From positions 1-64,000 of the forward strand of contig NZ_JBHRRZ010000038.1 in assembly GCF_042643265.1 (NCBI RefSeq): 64,000 nt of DNA, written 5' to 3'. Positions 42,137-51,024 of this stretch are shown here, piece after piece. The notes beneath the pieces were generated by a model. That model searched no databases. It saw nothing but the letters and a program-made list of their open reading frames with translations, and was not told the DNA's origin. Source of the stretch: Virgibacillus_O sediminis. GTDB lineage: Bacteria; Bacillota; Bacilli; Bacillales; Amphibacillaceae. Each line of letters begins with the position of its first letter. Position 1 is the first letter of the stretch. The position numbers and the translations under genes are program-made.

Positions 42137-42321
42137 TCAGAACACTCCTTTCATACCACCAATTAACCTTTCCTACCTTACCCGAGAAAAGGGAAAATAT
42201 ACGGCCATTTCCAATTCCAGCCACAAAATGCCTATGGGCTTGAGGTAGGTGTTTAGCATATTTACTTCGGGTATAGTAATTAAACCATCACTTTAATTGT
42301 TCTGTTGCCGGAGGTCTGCGT

Positions 42322-43794
42322 ATGTCAGAAGAATTAACCAATACTAATTTTTTCATTTTGGCAATCTCACTTATATTTATCATCAGCATCCTTGGAGTAC
42401 AGTTTTCCACCCGTATCAATGCGCCTTCCCTCATTTTTTTCATTGGTATCGGCATGGTGGTCGGAGGAGATGTATTTAATTTAGTCCAATTCCGGGATCC
42501 GCAAATAGCCCAGCTTATCGGGATGATGGCTTTGGTCGTTATTCTGTTTGACGGCGGAATCAAGACGAATTGGGGAACCATACGCCCGATGGCGATGCCT
42601 GCCATCTCTCTTGCTACTTTAGGTGTATTCCTCACTTCCATGATTCTCGGGCTTGCAGCAAAGTTCATCTTTGGGCTAAGCTGGGCGGAATCATTCTTGA
42701 TGGGGGCACTCGTGGGTTCCACGGATGCTGCCGCCGTGTTTGCCATGCTTTCCGGCAAAAATATCAATGATCGGCTGGACGCAACCTTGGAAGGGGAATC
42801 TGGTGCCAACGATCCGATGGCGGTATTCTTGACCGTGACCCTTATCTCGTTTGTCAGTGGTGAGAATGCAGGGATTTTGGGGCTTATTGGGCAATTCATA
42901 TGGCAGATGGGCGGAGGGCTTCTGATTGGACTGTTGATCGGCTGGGTCGGCAGTAAAGGGCTACATAGGATCCACTTGGCCTCCAGCGGACTTTATCCTC
43001 TGCTTGCCTTTTCATTTGCTTTTTTAGCCTACAGCACTGCCTCACTAGCAAATGCAAGTGGCTTATTAGCCGTTTACGTCACCGCCCTGGTCATTGGGAA
43101 CACCGGGTTGAAACAGCGGAACACCATCCTGAGATTTAATGAAGGATTCAGCTGGATTGCCCAGATTGTTATGTTCCTTTTCCTCGGCCTATTCGTTGTA
43201 CCAGGAGATCTTTTCACATGGGACATTATGGTTCAGGGGCTTTTGCTGTCTCTTATACTCATGTTTATTGCCCGGCCTGTCGCAACGTTCATCTCTGTCG
43301 CAGGCATGAAATTCAATCTGAAAGAAAAACTGTTCCTATCTTGGGCAGGGCTGCGCGGCGCTGTGCCAATCGTCCTTGCCCTGTTTCCGATGCTCGCCGG
43401 CCTGGAGCATAGCCAGTTATATTTCAATATTATTTTCTTTGTCGTTCTGTCCTCAACCATTTTCCAAGGAACAACCATGGCATTAATTGCCGATAAGCTC
43501 CAAGTAGCCAAACCAACCGGACTGAATCCTCTCCATTCGTTGGACTTCCTATCGGTCGGAAAACAGGATATCCAATTATTGGAATATAAGGTGGATGAAT
43601 CAACAACGGTAAATGGAAAAAAGATCAAAGAAACTGGCTTTCCAGCCAAAGCCAATATCGCCATCATTCTACGGGATGGAGACACCTTAGCACCGCATGG
43701 AAATGTTGAACTACAGAAGGGCGACCTCATCTATATATTGGTTCCAAATGATCAAATCGATGAACTGGAGAATGTATTGAGAGGAAGCGGTTAG
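42322..43794 (+). CDS. CPA-type cation/proton antiporter with TrkA-C domain
   Basis: A 490-residue antiporter: 12-13 membrane helices (Na_H_Exchanger fold) over residues 1-~400, with the ion-site region GSTDAAAVFAML and EGESGANDPMAVF containing the paired acidic residues of CPA1/NhaP proteins. A C-terminal TrkA-C (RCK-C) domain follows at ~420-488, which usually senses nucleotides. The layout matches NhaP2/CvrA potassium/proton antiporters, suited to salt and pH stress. ATG with GGAGG upstream. Ion choice, sodium or potassium, is not certain. Confidence 0.9.
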   Translation: MSEELTNTNFFILAISLIFIISILGVQFSTRINAPSLIFFIGIGMVVGGDVFNLVQFRDPQIAQLIGMMALVVILFDGGIKTNWGTIRPMAMPAISLATLGVFLTSMILGLAAKFIFGLSWAESFLMGALVGSTDAAAVFAMLSGKNINDRLDATLEGESGANDPMAVFLTVTLISFVSGENAGILGLIGQFIWQMGGGLLIGLLIGWVGSKGLHRIHLASSGLYPLLAFSFAFLAYSTASLANASGLLAVYVTALVIGNTGLKQRNTILRFNEGFSWIAQIVMFLFLGLFVVPGDLFTWDIMVQGLLLSLILMFIARPVATFISVAGMKFNLKEKLFLSWAGLRGAVPIVLALFPMLAGLEHSQLYFNIIFFVVLSSTIFQGTTMALIADKLQVAKPTGLNPLHSLDFLSVGKQDIQLLEYKVDESTTVNGKKIKETGFPAKANIAIILRDGDTLAPHGNVELQKGDLIYILVPNDQIDELENVLRGSG

Positions 43795-43826
43795 CGGATA
43801 CAATCTATTTATTGTACCCGCTTTTT
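43793..43826 (+). terminator. Terminator of the antiporter gene
   Basis: AGCGGaTACAAT and ATTGTAcCCGCT form a hairpin overlapping the stop codon and followed by TTTTT. Confidence 0.85.
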
Positions 43827-43909
43827 GCCGTCCGATAAAAACTGGCTACCATACTATTTCCAGCTTGGTCTTATGGTACAATAGTAAAAAACATAGGGAG
43901 CTGGAAACC

Positions 43910-44593
43910 TTGAACAAGCTTTTACTTATAGTATTAATTTCCCTGTTCGCATTGGCTGCATGCGGCAGTGAGGAACCGGCGGATGCAGAAGGGAATATCG
44001 CCCAGGAAGAAGCAGAGGATGGAGATGCGGCCAATTCAGAAGTGGTTGCTGACGACGGAAGCGGGAATGATTCTGCCAATGAGGACGAAGCAGTCGAAGT
44101 AGACGAAGGACTTTTGAATGTGGAAATTACTTTTCCTGCCTCTTTCTTCGACTCAAACGAGGGTGTAACGAGCATCGAGCAAACCATTGCGGAAGCGGAG
44201 GAAATGGGAATCGATGAAGTCATCGAGAATGATGACGGTTCGCTGACTTATAAAATGTCCAAGCGGAAGCACAGAGAGCTAATGGACGAATATAAATCCG
44301 AGATGAATGCCACAATCGAAGAGATGGCTGGTTCAGGGGATTTACCTTCCATCCAGGATATAACCTCCAATGATTCTTTTTCTGAATTCACCATGGTAGT
44401 CGACCAAGCAGCATTTGAAAACAGCTTTGATGGGTTTGCTGCAGTCAGCCTGGGATTCAGCGGAATGTTTTATCAGTTATTGGATGGGGTGGACCCTGAT
44501 GACTACGAGGTCACCATAAATGTAGAAAATGCGGAATCAGGAGAAATAATTGATACGATCATATACCCAGATGCATTTGAACAATCAGAGTAA
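43910..44593 (+). CDS. Lipoprotein of unknown function with acidic linker
   Basis: A 227-residue predicted lipoprotein: signal peptide with lipobox LAAC, then about 55 residues very rich in Glu, Asp and Ala, then a globular domain from LNVEITFPASFF that holds KMSKRKHRELMDEYKSEMN-like helices and a strand-rich end (YEVTINVENAESGEIIDTI). The start is a TTG at 43910 with GGGAG upstream; the frame to 43865 adds residues before the signal peptide without a ribosome binding site. Similar Bacillus lipoproteins are uncharacterised. Monocistronic. Confidence 0.7.
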   Translation: MNKLLLIVLISLFALAACGSEEPADAEGNIAQEEAEDGDAANSEVVADDGSGNDSANEDEAVEVDEGLLNVEITFPASFFDSNEGVTSIEQTIAEAEEMGIDEVIENDDGSLTYKMSKRKHRELMDEYKSEMNATIEEMAGSGDLPSIQDITSNDSFSEFTMVVDQAAFENSFDGFAAVSLGFSGMFYQLLDGVDPDDYEVTINVENAESGEIIDTIIYPDAFEQSE

Positions 44594-44653
44594 TATATTA
44601 GAGGGTGGGCCGCAAATAAACTGTTCGGCCTAGAGGGGGAACGAAACACTTCT

Positions 44654-44784
44654 TCAGCGGAGGAAATATGCGTAGACTCCTGCGGGAGGAAAGGCCTAGG
44701 CGAGACACCGCAGTGCGGAGCACAAGGTGGCTCACCAGCCGCCCGCGGAAAGCGAAGCATATTTCCGCAGCAGTTATCTCCGCT
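44654..44784. repeat. GC-rich intergenic repeat, copy 2
   Basis: A 131-bp element about 90% identical to 33431-33562 (about 12 differences by eye), same orientation, with the same outer inverted arms. The rest of the 363-base gap (44594-44653, 44785-44914) shows nothing I can identify. Confidence 0.85.
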
Positions 44785-44914
44785 AACCTAAATGTTCGGC
44801 ATTCTCCCTTCTAAATTAAGGCTGAAACACCGAGGATTCACCCTTTCTCCCCACTGGAGCCGGATGCCTGCTTAAGAATATAATATCACCTAGCATTATA
44901 ATCTTTCACTCATG

Positions 44915-44955
44915 AAAAAAGGGGCAGCACTGTATGTACAGCGCTGCCCCTTTTT
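44915..44955 (-). terminator. Terminator of csbD
   Basis: AAAAAAGGGGCAGC(a/g)CTGTA and TACAGCGCTGCCCCTTTTT pair strongly and run into T residues on the minus strand, directly after the csbD stop. Confidence 0.88.
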
Positions 44956-44956
44956 C

Positions 44957-45163
44957 CTAATCGGACTTGCGTTTCTTCTCCCAGGAGTTAAGGTTCTTTT
45001 TCTGGTTGCCGTGTTCATCCTTTGCTTCTCCCTGCATTCTTTCCACCATGCCTTCAGATTTTTTGCGGCGGTTTCCTGTCACTCTGCCCATCTCTTCTTT
45101 GGCCATACCTTTCACCTTATCTTTCATCCCTTTTGCTTTATCTCCAAAATTATTACCTGCCAT
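44957..45163 (-). CDS. csbD: CsbD family general stress protein
   Basis: A 68-residue, highly charged, mostly helical protein of the CsbD family (repeated Lys/Gly/Glu pattern such as DKAKGMKDKVKG, then GRVTGN). Family members are induced in the general stress response; their molecular role is unknown. GGAGGGAC precedes the ATG. A sigma-B-like promoter lies upstream, matching the family's known control in B. subtilis. Confidence 0.82.
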   Translation of the reverse strand: MAGNNFGDKAKGMKDKVKGMAKEEMGRVTGNRRKKSEGMVERMQGEAKDEHGNQKKNLNSWEKKRKSD

Positions 45164-45201
45164 TTTTGTCCCTCCATTAAAAATTATCCATCTATCGGTA
45201 T

Positions 45202-45228
45202 ATACCCATCCAATGGAGGGAGAAAAAC
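45202..45228 (-). promoter_or_regulatory. Sigma-B-type promoter of csbD
   Basis: Minus strand GTTTTT (complement of 45223-45228), 15-base spacer, GGGTAT (complement of 45202-45207). This fits the GTTTAA-N12-15-GGGTAT pattern of general-stress promoters. Confidence 0.6.
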
Positions 45229-45248
45229 AACTTGTTTATGGTCTCGAA

Positions 45249-46229
45249 TCATACATAATACCAGTAACTGCCATTCTTCCATTCACGCTGACACTCCCCT
45301 TGATACCTTAAGTATTCCAAATGTGACAGCGTCTCCCCTATCGCAAACCGGATCTCATGGATGGTGAGATCTTTTCGAAATAATTTCAAGCACGCCTGAT
45401 ATACAGTGGCACCGCAGCTTATCGATTCAAGGGTTTCTTCCAACCGCTTCCCATGATGCTTCTGGATTTCGTCTATTCTCTCATTTGCCCCGTAGAAAGG
45501 CAGGCCGTGAGAAGGGACTACCAGTTCAGCATCCAGTCTCTTTATCTTCTTCAAAGAATCCAGATAGGACTTGAGTGGATCTGGATTTCCATGGAACCAA
45601 TAGGAGATATTAGGTGTTATCTTCGGCAGAATATGATCCGTTGAAAGCAGGATATTTTCTTCCCTGTTGAAGAAGGTCACCAATCCATCTGAATGCCCTG
45701 GTGTGAAAATAACTTCATAATCATGAGGGCCTATGGCTAATTTCTCTCCTTCTTCAAGGAAATCAGTCACTTTGGGATATGGGGTGACCCGAGGGATGAA
45801 GTTTTCCGTGTTATTTGCCATCCTTCTTCCCATTTCACCAGGGATACCCGCCAATATATAATTATCTTGCAACTTCTTTATAAATTCCGGCCGCCAAGCT
45901 TGCAGGCCTAGATTGGCATCTGTGCGGGACATTCTGACTCTTGCCCCGGTCCACTCCTGCAGCCGGCCCGCAAACCCATAATGATCTGGATGGTAGTGGG
46001 TGACCAATATCTCAGCTACTTCCCTGCCGGCCAATTCCTTCTTCCACCTGGCTAGAGTTTCTTCATTATGCAAACCTGCATCAATTACCGTCCATCCATC
46101 TGATCCCTCGGCCATAAAACAGTTGACATGGTCGAGTCGAAAAGGAAGGTCCAGTGTAACTGAATACAGACCGCACTTTTGCAGCAGATTTTCTGCATGT
46201 TTGGCTGATTTCGGTTCTTGCATCGCCAT
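45249..46229 (-). CDS. Metallo-beta-lactamase-fold hydrolase
   Basis: A 326-residue protein with the two-metal MBL signature THYHPDHYG, further His in TPGHSDG, Asp in LLSTDH and His in VPSHG. A helical C-terminal ~80 residues (SHLEYLRYQG) forms a winged-helix-like tail found in the group related to human LACTB2 and to acyl-CoA-cluster MBL proteins. AGGAGG precedes the ATG. It follows the quinone-type oxidoreductase gene by 17 bases. A thioesterase or glyoxalase-like hydrolase role in acyl-CoA metabolism is possible; substrate unknown. Confidence 0.82.
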   Translation of the reverse strand: MAMQEPKSAKHAENLLQKCGLYSVTLDLPFRLDHVNCFMAEGSDGWTVIDAGLHNEETLARWKKELAGREVAEILVTHYHPDHYGFAGRLQEWTGARVRMSRTDANLGLQAWRPEFIKKLQDNYILAGIPGEMGRRMANNTENFIPRVTPYPKVTDFLEEGEKLAIGPHDYEVIFTPGHSDGLVTFFNREENILLSTDHILPKITPNISYWFHGNPDPLKSYLDSLKKIKRLDAELVVPSHGLPFYGANERIDEIQKHHGKRLEETLESISCGATVYQACLKLFRKDLTIHEIRFAIGETLSHLEYLRYQGECQREWKNGSYWYYV

Positions 46230-46246
46230 CCGACGGGACCTCCTTT

Positions 46247-47257
46247 CTACTCCTCCGAAACTTTCACCAGCTGTTTACCTAAATTCTCCCCATTAAACAG
46301 ACCGATAAAAGCCTGTGGGGCGTTCTCTAGTCCTTCTACCATATTTTCTCTGTATTTCAATTTCCCATCCCTTACCCACTGACCAAGCTGCTTAATTCCT
46401 TCCTCCTGCCTGTCAGCATAATCGGAGACAATAAATCCCTGCATCAAGGCGCTTCGCTGAATCAATTGTCCTTGAACTCGGGGGCCTTTCTCCGGCTCTT
46501 TCAAATTATACTGTGAAATTTGTCCACAGAGAATGATCCTTGCTTTGTAATTGATTCTCCTCATTACACTGTCAGAGATGGGGCCTCCTACATTATCAAA
46601 ATAAATATCGACTCCCTCGGCAGCATGCAGCTTTACAGCTTTTGAAATCTCTTCTCTCTGATAATTGATTACTGCATCAAATCCCAACTCCTTTTTTAGA
46701 TAGGATGTTTTTTCCTTTGAGCCTGCGATGCCGACCACCTTGCATCCGTATAGCTTGGCTATTTGCCCTGCAACAGTTCCTACCGCTCCGGCCGCTCCGG
46801 AAATGACCACAGTTTCGCCCGGCTTTGGCTTTCCGATGTCAAGTAAGCCGAAATAGGCGGTGAGTCCGGGCATCCCGACAATGCCAAGTGAAGTGGAAAT
46901 GGGAGCTGATTCCGGATCTAATTTCCGCAAATGCTTTCCATCAGAGAGGGAATAATCAGCCCATGAGAGATTGCCCGTCACAATTTCCCCCTCTTTGAAA
47001 TCCGGGTTCCTTGATTCAACTACTTTACCGACAACTCCGCCTGTCAGTACTTTCCCTGTTTCAAAAGGAGAAATATATGTCCTTACTCCTGTCATCCTCC
47101 CCCGCATATAAGGGTCTACGGAAAGATAGATGGTCTGAACCACCAATTCCCCTTCGCCGGGTTCGGGCACTCCTTCTTCCACCAATTCGAAGTTTTCGCC
47201 CGATGGCATCCCATCCGGCCTAGAGCGCAATAATATACAACGATTCGTTCCCCCCAT
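46247..47257 (-). CDS. NADP-dependent oxidoreductase (YfmJ/leukotriene B4 dehydrogenase-like MDR)
   Basis: A zinc-free medium-chain reductase of 336 residues from the ATG at 47257 (GGGAGG seven bases upstream). The upstream frame to 47482 runs through a terminator and is not coding. It has the YMRGRM motif of the LTB4DH/2-alkenal reductase branch near residues 50-55 and the cofactor loop SGAAGAVGTVAGQ. Relatives reduce alpha,beta-unsaturated aldehydes and ketones with NADPH. It is separated from livK by a terminator but read in the same direction, with the MBL gene following. Confidence 0.87.
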   Translation of the reverse strand: MGGTNRCILLRSRPDGMPSGENFELVEEGVPEPGEGELVVQTIYLSVDPYMRGRMTGVRTYISPFETGKVLTGGVVGKVVESRNPDFKEGEIVTGNLSWADYSLSDGKHLRKLDPESAPISTSLGIVGMPGLTAYFGLLDIGKPKPGETVVISGAAGAVGTVAGQIAKLYGCKVVGIAGSKEKTSYLKKELGFDAVINYQREEISKAVKLHAAEGVDIYFDNVGGPISDSVMRRINYKARIILCGQISQYNLKEPEKGPRVQGQLIQRSALMQGFIVSDYADRQEEGIKQLGQWVRDGKLKYRENMVEGLENAPQAFIGLFNGENLGKQLVKVSEE

Positions 47258-47283
47258 TGTCATACCTCCCTTATTTTTCATAA

Positions 47284-47312
47284 AGAAGAAGCCGATGTTA
47301 GCGGCTTCTTCC
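47284..47312 (-). terminator. Terminator after the liv-type transporter genes
   Basis: GAAGAAGCCG and CGGCTTCTTC with a short loop; T-rich sequence follows on the minus strand. It sits 10 bases after the binding-protein stop. Confidence 0.7.
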
Positions 47313-47321
47313 TTGATTGAA

Positions 47322-48512
47322 TCAGCCATCATATGGCACAATTTCTCCGTCCTCCACCGAACCATATCTTGTATCGATCTCAAACCCGCCGTTCTCGCCG
47401 ATCGATGGAATGACATAAACCTTCTTATCTTCTGGAAGATTGTCCAGCCCATCTTGGATATGGCTGCGAATTGCCTCGGCATCTTCTACATTGCCTGCCG
47501 CCTTCATGGCTTCTACGAAAATATACATGGCAACATAGTGGAAGCCTGCTTCTGAACCTGGATCTTTATCATACTCCTGCCTGTATTTCTCAACAAAATC
47601 CGGCACTCCCGGGTAGTCCGCGTTTACTAACGGCATAGTACCAATGGCACCTTCAAATGGCTCATAGGAGTCTTCTCCTGTGACGTTTTTCATTTCATCC
47701 AGTTTTGCCTGGTCCATAATCATAAAGCCGCCTTCAAAGCCTAGATCTCTCGCTTGTTGCGCTACCTTGGCCGTCGGCTCGGATGGTCCGCCGATAAACA
47801 AGACATCTGGATCTTCTTCCAACGCGTTAGTCAGAAGGGTGAAGAAGTCTGTATCCTTGGAAAAGTCGACAGAAGATTCATAGACCACTTCTCCTCCTTC
47901 GCTTTCCCAGTGTGGCAGCAATGCTTCTGCCCAGTCCTTTCCATATTGGGTCACCGGTGGGATTGCCGCCAGCTTATTGCCAAAACGCTCCATGGAGTAT
48001 TTCGTAAATGGCTCTATATACCCGTCATAGCTCGGTGGAATCCGGACAGTCAGCGAATTTCCGGCCTCCGTAATAGACGGCTCACTGGAATAAGCACCAA
48101 TCAGAAACTTTTCCTGTTCATTAAACACCTGCAGTGCCGAGACCCCTCCGCTGTGCGGCGTAAAGATGATCGGCGTATCATTCTCCTGTACCAATCGGCG
48201 GGCATTGGCAGCTGTCTCGTTCGGCAAATATTTATCATCCAAGGCAACTACGTTCAGCTTATAGGTTTCCCCGTCAATTTCAAAGCCTTCTTCATTAATT
48301 TCATCTACCGCGAGTTCAAGGCCGTTCAGGGTATTCTCACCATAATATGCTGCTGCACCACTCAATGGGCCGCTATATCCTATGTTTACAACCTTCTCTC
48401 CATCACCTGCACCCACATCTGCCTGCTCTCCCGTATTTCCCGCAGAATCAATACAGGCTGCCAGCAATGACAGGAGCAACACCAGCATTACCACCATTCC
48501 CGCACGCTTCAT
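47322..48512 (-). CDS. livK: Branched-chain-amino-acid-type ABC transporter binding lipoprotein (LivK-like)
   Basis: A 396-residue lipoprotein: signal with lipobox LAAC, acidic Gly-rich linker, then a Peripla_BP_6 domain (VNIGYSGPLSGAAAYYGENTLNGLELAVDEIN). Type I fold proteins of this family bind leucine-type amino acids but also many carboxylates, aromatics and amides. The transporter genes follow an acyl-CoA ligase and hydratase on the same strand, so the ligand is more likely the acid the operon degrades than an amino acid. It is the last gene of the transporter set. Confidence 0.88.
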   Translation of the reverse strand: MKRAGMVVMLVLLLSLLAACIDSAGNTGEQADVGAGDGEKVVNIGYSGPLSGAAAYYGENTLNGLELAVDEINEEGFEIDGETYKLNVVALDDKYLPNETAANARRLVQENDTPIIFTPHSGGVSALQVFNEQEKFLIGAYSSEPSITEAGNSLTVRIPPSYDGYIEPFTKYSMERFGNKLAAIPPVTQYGKDWAEALLPHWESEGGEVVYESSVDFSKDTDFFTLLTNALEEDPDVLFIGGPSEPTAKVAQQARDLGFEGGFMIMDQAKLDEMKNVTGEDSYEPFEGAIGTMPLVNADYPGVPDFVEKYRQEYDKDPGSEAGFHYVAMYIFVEAMKAAGNVEDAEAIRSHIQDGLDNLPEDKKVYVIPSIGENGGFEIDTRYGSVEDGEIVPYDG

Positions 48513-48559
48513 CTATATCCCTCCCAAATTTAATATATCTACTTAAACACCCTGAATTT

Positions 48560-49273
48560 TTATGCACCAACATATGCCTTTCTGACTTTTTCATTGGCAA
48601 ACAGGTCTTCCGACTTTCCTGCTACAACAATCCTGCCATTCTCATAGACATACCCTTTGTCTGCAATACTGAGAGCTGCATTGGCATTCTGTTCTGCCAG
48701 AAGGATGGTTGTTCCCTCCCGGTTGATCTGCTGGATGCTCTCAAACATCTGTTCAACAATCAACGGTGCCAGCCCTATGGAGGGTTCATCCAAGAGCATC
48801 AGGTCCGGCTTGGCCATCAATGCCCTGCCAATTGCAAGCATCTGTTGCTGTCCCCCGCTTAGAGAACCCGCAAATTCTCCACGCTTGTCGTACAAAATTG
48901 GAAACAAGTCGTACACTTCTTTCAACGTCATTTTTATTCCTTTCTTGTTTTTCCGATGGACATAGGCGCCCATGGTCAGATTCTGTTCCACACTCATCTG
49001 CGGAAACAGCTTCCGGTCTTCGGCACACTGCACCACACCCATTTTGACGATTTTATCCGGGGATTTCCCGCCGATTGGACTGCCATTGAACATGATTTCT
49101 CCTTCCTTGGGTTTCACCAATCCGCTAATCGCCCGGAATGTAGTGCTTTTTCCCGCACCGTTTGCTCCAAGAAGTACAACTATTTCTCCCTTTCCTACGG
49201 AGATGTCAGCCTGCTTGACCGCAGAAAAATTGCCGTAGTTTACTGTCACCTGCTTCAATTCAAGCACTGGCAT
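48560..49273 (-). CDS. livF: Liv-type ABC transporter ATP-binding protein F
   Basis: A 237-residue ATPase: Walker A GANGAGKST, signature LSGGQQQML, Walker B LMLLDEPSIGLAP, which is the LivF hallmark, and the H-loop AEQNA. It forms a heterodimer with LivG to energise LivHM. Its start overlaps the livG stop by 14 bases. No anomaly. Confidence 0.92.
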   Translation of the reverse strand: MPVLELKQVTVNYGNFSAVKQADISVGKGEIVVLLGANGAGKSTTFRAISGLVKPKEGEIMFNGSPIGGKSPDKIVKMGVVQCAEDRKLFPQMSVEQNLTMGAYVHRKNKKGIKMTLKEVYDLFPILYDKRGEFAGSLSGGQQQMLAIGRALMAKPDLMLLDEPSIGLAPLIVEQMFESIQQINREGTTILLAEQNANAALSIADKGYVYENGRIVVAGKSEDLFANEKVRKAYVGA

Positions 49274-50024
49274 CTCCTCCCAAATAGGCTTTTATGACCT
49301 CTTCATTATTATTGATTTCCTCCGGTGTTCCTTCTGCAATTTTTTCACCGTAATTGAGCACCATTATTTTGTCCGCCATATTCATGATCATTTTCATTTT
49401 GTGCTCGATGAGGCATACAGTTATCCCTTTTTGGGCCATCTTCTCGATTAAGAGGGACAGCTCTTCCGTTTCATCCGGATTGACACCTGCTGTCGGTTCA
49501 TCCATGAAAACCACTTCCGGATCGGTAGCAAGAGCTAGGGCAAAGGCAACCCGTTTCTTTTCTTCCTGTGAAATGTTGGCTACCACCCTATCCGTAATAT
49601 CGGAAAGACCGGCAAACTCAAGCACCTTCAATGCCTTTTCCTTACACTTCTCTTCTTCTTTCTTCAGCCGATTTGTGCGGAATATAGCATCAAATAGATT
49701 GGATTTGGTCCGGAGTCGGTGGCCAACTACCACATTTTCAAAAACGGTGGACCTATCAAACAGATTGGTCGTTTGAAAAGTGCGTGCCAATCCCAATTCT
49801 GCAATCTTATTGGGAGAAAGTGCCGAAATATCCCTCCCTTTAAACTTCACCTCCCCTGAGCTTGGGCGGTGGATGCCAGTGATCAAATTGAAGAACGTCG
49901 ACTTCCCTGCTCCATTTGGCCCGATGATGGCGTTGACTTTCCCCCTTTCCACTGAGAAGTCCACCCCATTAATGGCTGTCAGTCCTCCAAATTTTTTGGT
50001 AAGATCCCTTGTTTCCAAAAACAT
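49260..50024 (-). CDS. livG: Liv-type ABC transporter ATP-binding protein G
   Basis: A 254-residue ATPase with Walker A GPNGAGKST, the LARTFQTTNLF Q-loop of LivG, Walker B EVVFMDEPTAGVNP and the C-terminal BCA_ABC_TP_C tail. The signature region reads NISQEEKKRVAFALALA: ISQEE replaces the usual LSYGQ/LSGGQ, an unusual substitution in the ABC signature that could affect ATP-binding. It starts 4 bases after the livM stop. Confidence 0.88.
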   Translation of the reverse strand: MFLETRDLTKKFGGLTAINGVDFSVERGKVNAIIGPNGAGKSTFFNLITGIHRPSSGEVKFKGRDISALSPNKIAELGLARTFQTTNLFDRSTVFENVVVGHRLRTKSNLFDAIFRTNRLKKEEEKCKEKALKVLEFAGLSDITDRVVANISQEEKKRVAFALALATDPEVVFMDEPTAGVNPDETEELSLLIEKMAQKGITVCLIEHKMKMIMNMADKIMVLNYGEKIAEGTPEEINNNEEVIKAYLGGDASA

Positions 50025-50028
50025 TCAG

Positions 50029-51024
50029 TCACCCCTCCTGTGCTTGTTTTTTCAGGTTTGCCGCATATAATCTCTTCTTTTCCTGCCTATTAAACTGCCA
50101 ATTACGGAAGGAACCGACAATCCCTCCAGGGGAGAAAATGATCAGCAATGTCAGTAAAGGGCCGAAAATAAGCATCCGGTAATCTTGCAAAAACTGCAGG
50201 TTCTGCGAAAGCCAGACAATCAGCAGTGTACCGATAAGTGGACCTGATAAGGTGCCGATGCCCCCGACAATCATGTAGGTTAGCAAATCAAAGGTGATGG
50301 TGGTGTAGGCAATTTCCGGGCCAATAAACCGTATGAAGCTAGCGTATAGGGCACCTGCCACACCAGCAAAAAAGGTAGAGAGAACAAAGGAGGTGATTTT
50401 ATTTCTCCATGGTGAAATGCCGAGAGACTGGGCCAGCTGCTCGCTGTTCCTGATGGCGATAAAGGATCTTCCCGTCAACGAATTCACAATCCGATATACC
50501 GTAAAAATCACGAGCAGCAGCACAGCAAACACGAAGTAATACTGAGCAAGTGGAGTAGAAAGAGAGACAGGCCCAATATCGCCCGGTGCCGGTATTCCCA
50601 TCAGCCCCCTTACTCCTTCGGTCAGGCTGTCCCATTTATCAATAACCAAGTAGATGATGTAACCGACACACAGCGTATAGATGGCAAAGAAATGTTCTTT
50701 TGTCCGTAAAGCTATCAAACCGATAAAAAAGCCAATTACACTGGTAATGAGCGGCGCTAGAATAAAAGCCGGCCAAAACCCCATCCCCGCTTTCACTGTC
50801 AATAAGCCGAGAGCGTAGGCACCGATGGCGAAGAAACCTGCATGCGCCAGTGACAGATATCCAGTAAACCCTGAGAGCAGGTTCAGCCCGTATACAGCTA
50901 TTGCCCAGATGAAGGCCAATGTCAGAATGTGAATATAATATTGATTCGGAACAAAGAGAGGAAAGAGCAAGGCAAGGACAATTAATAATGCAAGCAGGCT
51001 TTTCTTCTCCAAAAGCTGTTTCAC
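50029..51024 (-). CDS. livM: Liv-type ABC transporter permease M
   Basis: A 331-residue permease with 8-10 membrane helices and the LivM pattern (GLNLLSGFTGYLSLAHAGFFAIGAYA near residues 46-71). The GTG start immediately follows the livH stop. It pairs with LivH to form the translocation channel. Typical length. Confidence 0.9.
   Translation of the reverse strand: MKQLLEKKSLLALLIVLALLFPLFVPNQYYIHILTLAFIWAIAVYGLNLLSGFTGYLSLAHAGFFAIGAYALGLLTVKAGMGFWPAFILAPLITSVIGFFIGLIALRTKEHFFAIYTLCVGYIIYLVIDKWDSLTEGVRGLMGIPAPGDIGPVSLSTPLAQYYFVFAVLLLVIFTVYRIVNSLTGRSFIAIRNSEQLAQSLGISPWRNKITSFVLSTFFAGVAGALYASFIRFIGPEIAYTTITFDLLTYMIVGGIGTLSGPLIGTLLIVWLSQNLQFLQDYRMLIFGPLLTLLIIFSPGGIVGSFRNWQFNRQEKKRLYAANLKKQAQEG

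Noticed and set aside
44503..44760. 85-codon minus-strand frame
   Set aside because: Covers the second repeat copy and the end of a lipoprotein gene on the other strand; not a gene.
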